Assembly (NCBI RefSeq): GCF_014696615.1
Contig: NZ_JACJQJ010000006.1
Coordinates: forward strand, 62,001-126,000
Direction of reading: 5' to 3'
Length of the DNA stretch: 64,000 nucleotides
Source: Nostoc linckia FACHB-104
GTDB lineage: Bacteria; Cyanobacteriota; Cyanobacteriia; Cyanobacteriales; Nostocaceae
This document shows, one piece after another, positions 57,434-64,000 of the stretch; position 1 is the first letter of the stretch; each line of letters starts with the position of its first letter. A program made the position numbers and the translations under genes. The notes under the pieces were generated by a model. That model was given only the letters and a program-made list of their open reading frames with translations, did no database searches and had not been told where the DNA came from.

Positions 57434-59431
57434 TTAGTGTTTAGCTAAAATTTTTAAGCCATCTAATTGATAGCTGGGTATTTTGATTACTGGTTGTTGC
57501 GCTAAAGCTGTTTCATCTTCATTCGCCAAAATTATTCTGCCAGAAAGTAGAGGTAAAATAGATTGCCATTGCATATTGCCTAACTTATCTAATAGAGAAA
57601 TATTTATAGTATCAGTAATATCTAAATCTTCCATTAAAAGATTCATAGCCACACTGGATAAGAATATTTCTGCATCTTCAATAGCAATATTACCTGTGTA
57701 AATAATTAAAGTAGTTTTTTGATTTTCAGGATTATTTGCTAATGTTTGAATTATGCTCTGTAATTCTATTCCTAATTCATCTTCTGATTGATTCCAATCA
57801 GGGAAAATAATGTAGTTTATTTCTCTAAGGTTTAAATTAGATACATCAGTTTGACTATCTAATAATACTTGTAATCTTGCTCTCATTTCTTGAGCGGGAG
57901 CAAAGTTAGGAACAAGCTCACTCAGAGCATCTAAAGCTTGTTGAATTACAGAATCTTCCTGAAGACGCTCTGCTACCTGTGCTAAATACCAAAAAACACG
58001 CCAATGATTACAACCAAGTTTAATAGCCGCTATAAACTGCTCCATTGCTTCTGGAATTTTTCCCTGACGTTCCAAAATTAAGGCTATCCATAATCTTAAA
58101 TAACCATCTTGAAGATAATGATTGACATACTGAAGTACTCCACCCTCTCCTAAACCTAAGAGAGTAGAAGAATTAGCAATTTTTTCGTCAGCAGCAAATA
58201 ATTCATTAATATCTTCAGAAGTTAAACTTGTCAGGAATTGGGGTGCAGTATTATCTATTGCTTCAATGAATCTTTTGGCACCTTGAAACTGTGGTGGAAT
58301 ATCAACTACATCAAGAAGAGATACAGGTTCATTTAACAAACTACCATCCAGAGGAATACCCCATTGCCTAGTTCTTTTAGGGTATTCCATTAATTGGTGA
58401 TAAATAGGATTGAGCTGTTTAGCAGCGTTTTCCGCACCAAATATTTGTTCGGCGTATTGTTTAGCATTGTTTCCTAATCTCAATCTCTCTTGGGGATGAT
58501 GATAGAGATATTCTAAAGCTTGGCTATATTCGATTTCACTATTAACTACTAAACCTGTATAGTTATCCAAAACTAATTTTTTAATGCCACCATAGGGAAA
58601 AACTATCGGTGGAATACCAGCGTACATTACCTCTTGTAAATTTAATTCAGCAGCAGCATAAGTATCTTCACATAAAGGATAACCATAAATATCAAATTCA
58701 GCAATTACCAAGTTAATATCTTCTACGAAACCGCGAAAATCAAATTTATTTATTGAGTCTAACTCTGAAGCTTGTTGTTGTAATAAATCAATATTTCCAC
58801 TACCGCAGAGAATAAACTGGACATTAGGGATATTGGCATTTGCACTCATAGATATATAGTTAGAGTGCATTTTGCTAAACGATAAAGCTCCCATATAGCC
58901 GACATTAAAAGTATCGTGGGGTTTGGGGTGAATATTTTTGACGCGCTCAAAATCTGCCGCATCATAAACCATACCAACTTTTTTATGTCTTATTTCTGGT
59001 ACTAACTTTTGTACTACAGGTAAGTCATAAGAATGGGGATTACATGGAATAGCAAAGTCAGCATAATTAATTAAGTCGCGAGTAATTACCTGTGGGGCGC
59101 TATCTCCTGAAACATGAAACCAGATGATTAATCTTGCTGGAGGTAATTCCGAATGCAAGAATGAGAATATCTGGGGATTATTCCAGTAGTGAATATGAAC
59201 TATATCTGCCTCTGCAATTAGTTGATTACGGGCAATTTCATCAAATGTATCAATAAATTTCATTCCTCCTAACTCTGCTAACTCTACTGCAGTAGGATCA
59301 GCTTCTTTAAGGGAAATAACTTGATGTTGAAACTGCTTATCTAAATAATAAGAATATTTAGAAATGGCAATCATGGAGCGAGCAGCACCACCAAGGCACA
59401 GGAAATCAATAATGTGGAGAACTTTAATCAT
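57434..59431 (-). CDS. GT4-like glycosyltransferase with C-terminal TPR-like extension
   Basis: A 665-residue protein. Residues 1-345 form a two-Rossmann GT-B glycosyltransferase: MIKVLHIIDFLCLGGAARSM at the start, FNVGYMGALSFSKMH and VQFILCGSGNIDLL in the second half, and the nucleotide-binding segment AAAELNLQEVMYAGIPPIVF, where the acidic residue typical of GT4 is kept. The C-terminal 300 residues contain a helical repeat region (YLRLWIALILERQGKIPEAM) and an unrecognised end domain. The gene begins 19 bases after the stop of the 1215-residue methyltransferase/GT gene, so they form an operon ending at the terminator 57352-57383. Confidence 0.83.
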   Translation of the reverse strand: MIKVLHIIDFLCLGGAARSMIAISKYSYYLDKQFQHQVISLKEADPTAVELAELGGMKFIDTFDEIARNQLIAEADIVHIHYWNNPQIFSFLHSELPPARLIIWFHVSGDSAPQVITRDLINYADFAIPCNPHSYDLPVVQKLVPEIRHKKVGMVYDAADFERVKNIHPKPHDTFNVGYMGALSFSKMHSNYISMSANANIPNVQFILCGSGNIDLLQQQASELDSINKFDFRGFVEDINLVIAEFDIYGYPLCEDTYAAAELNLQEVMYAGIPPIVFPYGGIKKLVLDNYTGLVVNSEIEYSQALEYLYHHPQERLRLGNNAKQYAEQIFGAENAAKQLNPIYHQLMEYPKRTRQWGIPLDGSLLNEPVSLLDVVDIPPQFQGAKRFIEAIDNTAPQFLTSLTSEDINELFAADEKIANSSTLLGLGEGGVLQYVNHYLQDGYLRLWIALILERQGKIPEAMEQFIAAIKLGCNHWRVFWYLAQVAERLQEDSVIQQALDALSELVPNFAPAQEMRARLQVLLDSQTDVSNLNLREINYIIFPDWNQSEDELGIELQSIIQTLANNPENQKTTLIIYTGNIAIEDAEIFLSSVAMNLLMEDLDITDTINISLLDKLGNMQWQSILPLLSGRIILANEDETALAQQPVIKIPSYQLDGLKILAKH

Positions 59432-59450
59432 TGTTAATATATTTTTAAAA

Positions 59451-62400
59451 TTAATTCTGAGGTTTACGATATATCCTTAGAGAAGAAAAAACTCTTGGAA
59501 TAATGGGTAAATGGGCTTGAGTTTGGGTTGGATCATCAGGATATAACAAAGGTACTTCGATAATTTCGCAATGATAAGTATTTTCCATTAACTCTTGACA
59601 AGCCTGTCTAATTCCAGGTTCATTTCCTCCATGATGAAATAGGATTGATGAAGTATTTTGCTGATCCAGAGGAGGTAAATAATCATGAAAAATTATGAGA
59701 CCACCAGGGGCAAGTAAGGGATAATAGTTGACAATATCTTGTTTGACACCTTCATAAGAGTGATCGCCATCTACAAATATGTAACTTGGATAATTCATAT
59801 CTTGCTTAAAAATTTGTTGTAAATGAGCCAAAGCATCATGAGAGAACATCTTTAGATGGATAATTTCTGGAGGTAAGTTATTCAGTACTAGTTTTAATTG
59901 GGGATGTAATCCAGGATCAATTGCCCAACCTTGTAAATGATGATACTCTCTAGCTAATGCTTTATGATTCAAAAATAAAGAACTTCCAGCAAAAGAACCT
60001 ATTTCCACGAAGCGTAGAGTCTCAGAACTCACAGGTAAAAGTTTTCGGAGTGCGTAATAAAGTTGAAAACGCTCATTTTTTGACATTTGGCTTTGAATGC
60101 CATATTTAACAGGATCGTCTTCTGCAAATTCATTTATTAATGATTGATCAAAGACTGTATTAATAGGGAACTTGTTAGGACAGTTAAACCAAACTCCTGT
60201 ACTATCTATTTGATGAAGCTCAAATTTTAGCTGATGATTAGCTTCAAATTCATGTAGAGCTTGGCGACAACCTTCCCAAAATCCATAGTCATCTACCTGC
60301 ACAAATCCATTGTTGGAAATGCGGTCATATAAATTATTAATAATGGTTCTAGTTGATTCGTACCAATCACCATCCATGTGTAGAAGGGCAATCATTCCTA
60401 CCCCATCTCTCATTTTTGGTAAGGTTTCCTCAAAGTAACCTTTAACTAACTGTACAATATCACCAACACCCAGCCTCATGCAGATTTCCTTTACACTTGC
60501 TTCTGGTGCAGCACAAGTACCTGTACCCCATCCTGTTTGCTCTGCCGGAATGCCATTAGATTTATCTTGTTCTGTTGGTGCAGGCATTCCATTAAAAGAA
60601 TCAAAACCATAAACCCAACGAGCTTGTTTAGTGTAGCGTTTAATTACTGCTGCTACTAATGCTAATGAACCTCCAGCAGCTACTCCGCATTCGACAAAAT
60701 TACCGGGAATATTCTCAATACAAATTCTTTTGATTATAGTAAATAATGAATATAATCTTGCCTCACTGAGCATTGTGTACGGTTGAATTAACTTATATAA
60801 TTCTTGGAACTCAGCGTCTTGGATATTCCGCGATACAAATTGAGGATATTGATTTAATAATTGATTAAGAAAATTATCAGCTTGTTGATTTTCAGGAAAA
60901 TAGCGTAATTCCTCATATAATGCTTGAATAGAAGCTGCAGGTTGATTTATTTGCAGAAAGCATCTTGCTCTTAAATAATCCAGACCCATAATCGGCTGTT
61001 TTAAAGCCTTAGCATTATTTAAGGTTTTAAATGCTTCCGAAATTTGTTTGTCTTCTAAAAACTTGATGGTTTTTTCAACGATAGGATGAACTAATTTTGT
61101 ATCTAAGTTATTGTTTGTAATTAGTTCTTTTTTTAATAAAAGTCCTTTGAAATGAGCAGGATGATGATTAAGTAAAGTTTCCAAACTGTTCAGAGCATCT
61201 ATTATTTTTCCTTCTTTGGCTAATGCCAGAGCTTTCACATAATTTATACTAGTATCACTATTTTCTAATATTTTAATTGACTTTAAAGCTAAGTCAATTT
61301 TATTTTCATTAATATAATTGATAATCTCTTGTTTTGTGTATATGTGAGATATCGAATTAAATTGATAGGAACGACCACTAAAAATAGTTTGTTCTGTTAA
61401 ATTATCTGCATGATTATTTCTAATAATAAATGGAGGATGTCTTAGTGGAAGCATCAAGGCTTCTACTTGCATATTAGCCAATTTATCATTTGTATTTAAA
61501 TGAGTTCCTGAGTCAAAACCGATATTAGAAACTAAATTAACATGAGGCAATATAGTTAATCCACTATTTATCCAAAGTGTATATTGCCAAATATAAGCCC
61601 AACTATTTAATCCATTATAAACACCTTGAAATATTTCTGACCAATAAGCAACTGCTTGGTCATTCTGCAACACATAATCAAGCCAATAATTATCTGTTAA
61701 CTGATTCCATAGCTGCATTGAATCATCATATTTTCTCCATGCTCGTCTCCAACTTGCCCAACCCCAACAATGGCCATAATGAGAAAAATAATAGCTATAT
61801 TCGGTGCTTTTTTGCCCAAATTGGAAATTATTGCCAGAAATCATCATAATGCGTTCATTATCACTATATTTATGTAATAATTCCTGGCAGTAACGGAAAA
61901 AAGTAGGATGAGGAAGACAATCATCTTCTAAAATAATTGCTTCTTCTACCTGCTCAAATATCCAATTTAACCCGCTGCTAACTCTTGTTCGGCACCCTAG
62001 ATTGACATCTGAGTAATTAGTTAATACTTCACATTCCCAATCAACTTGATTAATAATTTCTCTGGTAGCAGCACATGTTTCTGCTTCTCCAGGTTTATCT
62101 GCTCTCGCTCCATCAGCAACGACTAATAATTTAGTGGGTTTAGCTTGGCGGATGGCTGCAAAAACTTTAGCGGTAGTTTCGGGGCGATTAAATATTAAAA
62201 GAGCAATTGGTGTTGTTAATTGCCAATTATCTTCATATTGAAAATTATTCATCTCTGTAGCTTTAGGATTAGTAATTTGTAGACAAGATTTACCCAAAAA
62301 AGATTTTTTGTCACTAGGTAGCAAATTAGCTCCTAAAATTTCTGTTGATTGAAAAAATATAGACGTACAGTTTTTATAAAGATAACCGGGAATCAATCCC

Positions 62401-63098
62401 CAGAAGTCAATTCTTTTATAGCCCTGAGAAAACATTAATTGTAATGATGAATCATATCGATAATTGTCTGTATTGTCAAAAATAATAAATCCATTATCTT
62501 TGAGTTTGCTTAAGCAATTCTCTAAACAAACATTACGATTAATACCATCAACAATAATTACATCAAAATATTTATCTGGATATTGCAAAATCAGATTAGC
62601 ATAATTTTTTTCATCCACGTCTAAATGTAAATGTACATTATGAGGCATTTGCTGATAAATTTCGTTATACCAATCTTGATTACTTTCAACTGAGATTACT
62701 TGATTAACCCTTTCTGCCCACCATAAAGTTGACTGTCCCCCACCAAACTCAAATACTAAAAACTCTCTTTTAATCTTATCTTCTATAAACTCTATTGCAG
62801 GATATGTATACCAAGGAATAGGTCGATTTTCTGCATTCACCGGTTTACCTTGGGATAAAGAATTTAACCAGCCGGAAGTTTCTAAATAATTAGTGTCAAT
62901 AATCAAATTCTTTGATATTTCCAACCAATCCGCTGATAATAGTAGACAGTGTGCTAGCCTGATAGATAAACCTTGTTGTGCTAATTGAGGATTTTCTATC
63001 AATATTTCTCTGTATAAATTAATCGCCTCACAAAAATGTTGCTTGTTAGCATATTCATTCGCTTGTTGTAATTTGTTTTTTATAAACATTTCATGCAT
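59451..63098 (-). CDS. Giant multi-domain protein: three methyltransferase-like domains and one glycosyltransferase
   Basis: A 1215-residue soluble protein. In order: helical TPR-like lead (1-90); a class I methyltransferase-like domain (110-250; FVFEFGGGQSTLWWAERV); a GT2/GT-A-type glycosyltransferase (295-565; LLIFNRPETTAKVFAAIRQA, EDDCLPHP with the DxD-like acidic motif, GHCWGWASWRRAW); a TPR-like helical stretch (585-750); a TylF/macrocin-O-methyltransferase-like domain (775-975; FVECGVAAGGSLALVAAVIK, HMDGDWYESTR, VDDYGFW); and a third methyltransferase-like domain (1010-1215; FVEIGSFAGSSLF, FVDGDHSYEGVKQDI, HDYLPP). This suggests synthesis of a methylated glycan by one polypeptide. Substrate unknown. 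Confidence 0.85.
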   Translation of the reverse strand: MHEMFIKNKLQQANEYANKQHFCEAINLYREILIENPQLAQQGLSIRLAHCLLLSADWLEISKNLIIDTNYLETSGWLNSLSQGKPVNAENRPIPWYTYPAIEFIEDKIKREFLVFEFGGGQSTLWWAERVNQVISVESNQDWYNEIYQQMPHNVHLHLDVDEKNYANLILQYPDKYFDVIIVDGINRNVCLENCLSKLKDNGFIIFDNTDNYRYDSSLQLMFSQGYKRIDFWGLIPGYLYKNCTSIFFQSTEILGANLLPSDKKSFLGKSCLQITNPKATEMNNFQYEDNWQLTTPIALLIFNRPETTAKVFAAIRQAKPTKLLVVADGARADKPGEAETCAATREIINQVDWECEVLTNYSDVNLGCRTRVSSGLNWIFEQVEEAIILEDDCLPHPTFFRYCQELLHKYSDNERIMMISGNNFQFGQKSTEYSYYFSHYGHCWGWASWRRAWRKYDDSMQLWNQLTDNYWLDYVLQNDQAVAYWSEIFQGVYNGLNSWAYIWQYTLWINSGLTILPHVNLVSNIGFDSGTHLNTNDKLANMQVEALMLPLRHPPFIIRNNHADNLTEQTIFSGRSYQFNSISHIYTKQEIINYINENKIDLALKSIKILENSDTSINYVKALALAKEGKIIDALNSLETLLNHHPAHFKGLLLKKELITNNNLDTKLVHPIVEKTIKFLEDKQISEAFKTLNNAKALKQPIMGLDYLRARCFLQINQPAASIQALYEELRYFPENQQADNFLNQLLNQYPQFVSRNIQDAEFQELYKLIQPYTMLSEARLYSLFTIIKRICIENIPGNFVECGVAAGGSLALVAAVIKRYTKQARWVYGFDSFNGMPAPTEQDKSNGIPAEQTGWGTGTCAAPEASVKEICMRLGVGDIVQLVKGYFEETLPKMRDGVGMIALLHMDGDWYESTRTIINNLYDRISNNGFVQVDDYGFWEGCRQALHEFEANHQLKFELHQIDSTGVWFNCPNKFPINTVFDQSLINEFAEDDPVKYGIQSQMSKNERFQLYYALRKLLPVSSETLRFVEIGSFAGSSLFLNHKALAREYHHLQGWAIDPGLHPQLKLVLNNLPPEIIHLKMFSHDALAHLQQIFKQDMNYPSYIFVDGDHSYEGVKQDIVNYYPLLAPGGLIIFHDYLPPLDQQNTSSILFHHGGNEPGIRQACQELMENTYHCEIIEVPLLYPDDPTQTQAHLPIIPRVFSSLRIYRKPQN

Positions 63099-63372
63099 AT
63101 AATTTTTATTACCTTTGTTGGATGATTATTTTTATTGTAAAGCCAGAGAAAATTATTTATTTGTAACCAGATGATTGTATATTAAAAATTTAATTCCTCT
63201 TTTGTGTTGGTTAAAAGCTAGCTTTGGTAATACTTTCAGCATCGTGAATTAAATTAACAACTATTACTATAGTTATATTGTTATTAACCCTGCTCAAGCA
63301 AATTTGTTATTAGATTCTCCAGGAATGATCAAATCAAAATGCCATACTTAGGTAATGCTTAAGTCAATATTA
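63099..63372. other. Upstream region of the multi-domain gene
   Basis: About 270 AT-rich bases. AAAGGT 15-20 bases before ATG 63098 is the only ribosome-site candidate. Nothing else is supported. Confidence 0.4.
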
Positions 63373-63795
63373 TTAATTAGGTTTAGGCTGGTTATTTATT
63401 TGAGAATTACTTTCGACTTGTTCTTTCTTCAATTTCTCTAATAAAACTTTGTAATTCTGATTATCAGGACGCAACTTGACTAACTTCTCTAATGGTTGAA
63501 TTGCACCTTGAGTATCTTTCAACCCTAGACGTACATTTACCAATCCCTGCAAAGCTACTTGATTGTCTGCTTCTCTTTGTAAAACCAGTTCAAAACCCTT
63601 TTCTCGCTGTTTTAGTGCAGAATCTGGAGATGCAACTACTGTCTTAGATGGCTGAATAGCCTTTTGAATTACAGGAACCGCCGAAAACGCAATAGAACCT
63701 AAGAACGATCCTAGAGATATAAATGTAAGCAACTTTTGTCGTCGCTTAATTTGTTTTTTGCGATTAATGAGGTAGTCTTCCCCTGAACTAGCCAT
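63373..63795 (-). CDS. Membrane-anchored TPR-like protein
   Basis: A 140-residue protein from ATG 63795 ([20 protein letters not shown]). A basic N-terminus is followed by one membrane segment ([20 protein letters not shown], about 22-41), then a helical TPR-like region with [20 protein letters not shown] and [20 protein letters not shown], and a polar Asn/Gln-rich tail. It is a type often annotated as tetratricopeptide repeat protein in cyanobacteria, of unknown function. The frame could extend to 63858, but the added residues have no membrane-protein logic. Confidence 0.75.
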   Translation of the reverse strand: MASSGEDYLINRKKQIKRRQKLLTFISLGSFLGSIAFSAVPVIQKAIQPSKTVVASPDSALKQREKGFELVLQREADNQVALQGLVNVRLGLKDTQGAIQPLEKLVKLRPDNQNYKVLLEKLKKEQVESNSQINNQPKPN

Positions 63796-64000
63796 ACTTA
63801 ATGAATACTGTGGTAAATACTTAGGTGATACCAGTCCTCCCGATATGAGGATACCCACGGCTTACCACAAACTATCATTTTGGCGAAAAATGTTTTACAC
63901 AATATTCAAAGGTAGATTTTGAATACTTGATGTTATTTATGCTAAGTCAGTAGAACATTCATAATTCTGGGTTGCGATCGCCTACTCTAAACTAAGACAT
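63796..64000. other. Right edge of the window
   Basis: About 200 bases with one HIP1-like GCGATCGC site near 63975. No gene is visible. Confidence 0.4.

Overview
The window comes from a filamentous, probably heterocyst-forming cyanobacterium (Nostocales: Nostoc, Calothrix or Tolypothrix type). Evidence is the dense scatter of HIP1-like GCGATCGC octamers, arrays of heptanucleotide tandem repeats (CCCCAGT/CCCCAAT, CCAATTA, GTCAAAA types), and a gene set typical of oxygenic photosynthesis: phylloquinone synthesis (menA, menC, menE, a DHNA-CoA thioesterase), Thf1/Psb29, a CpcT/CpeT bilin lyase, NdhS, HemF, NTRC and AgrE. I identify no rRNA, tRNA, CRISPR array, complete insertion sequence or prophage.

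Layout. 1-4100: end of menA, then menC-menE (overlapping) and a convergent hotdog thioesterase, all of the phylloquinone pathway. 4280-6793: a two-gene minus-strand module of an APH-type kinase followed by a HopA1-family protein, the pair known as Ser/Thr dehydratase partners in class V lanthipeptide and thioamitide pathways; no precursor peptide is visible nearby. 8000-12743: TMEM14 protein, DUF815 AAA ATPase, a membrane-anchored coiled-coil protein with a TerB-C-like tail, and a BrxC/BrxD-like (DUF2791) ATPase. 12744-13858 holds a broken small gene and a 44-residue ORF. 13859-29421: a large GH15/phosphorylase-kinase-like protein, YkvA, an ExbB/ExbD pair, a small holin-like membrane protein, Thf1, CpcT/CpeT, a STAS protein, HemF, an SRPBCC protein, Mrp, RodA, NdhS and an unassigned protein. 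29693-39549: a Kef-type antiporter, UDP-glucuronate decarboxylase plus UDP-glucose dehydrogenase (nucleotide-sugar supply), DUF2993, GNAT, AgrE and DUF2085. 40715-47473: a PEP-CTERM DUF642 protein, two tandem AMIN/SH3/Amidase_3 proteins and pyrG. 47851-52238: an internally duplicated small protein, a ROK kinase, an orphan Opp/Dpp-type permease and NTRC. 52696-63795: methyltransferase, type IV pilin-like protein, GT41 (SPINDLY/OGT) protein, then on the minus strand a GT4-like protein and a 1215-residue protein with three methyltransferase-like domains and one glycosyltransferase domain. This last block looks like a surface-protein (possibly pilin) glycosylation locus.

The points most worth following are: (1) the kinase + HopA1 pair, with a candidate structured RNA between the two genes; (2) the TerB-C/BrxC-like ATPase module, which has a transmembrane anchor and no helicase or methylase beside it; (3) the pilin/GT41/multi-methyltransferase locus; (4) the tandem amidases, one of which has lost a zinc-ligand Glu; and (5) repeated in-frame capture of intergenic-type repeat sequence inside coding genes (menC, menE, one amidase, a small hypothetical gene). 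In the amidase case the paralogue next door serves as an internal control without the insert.
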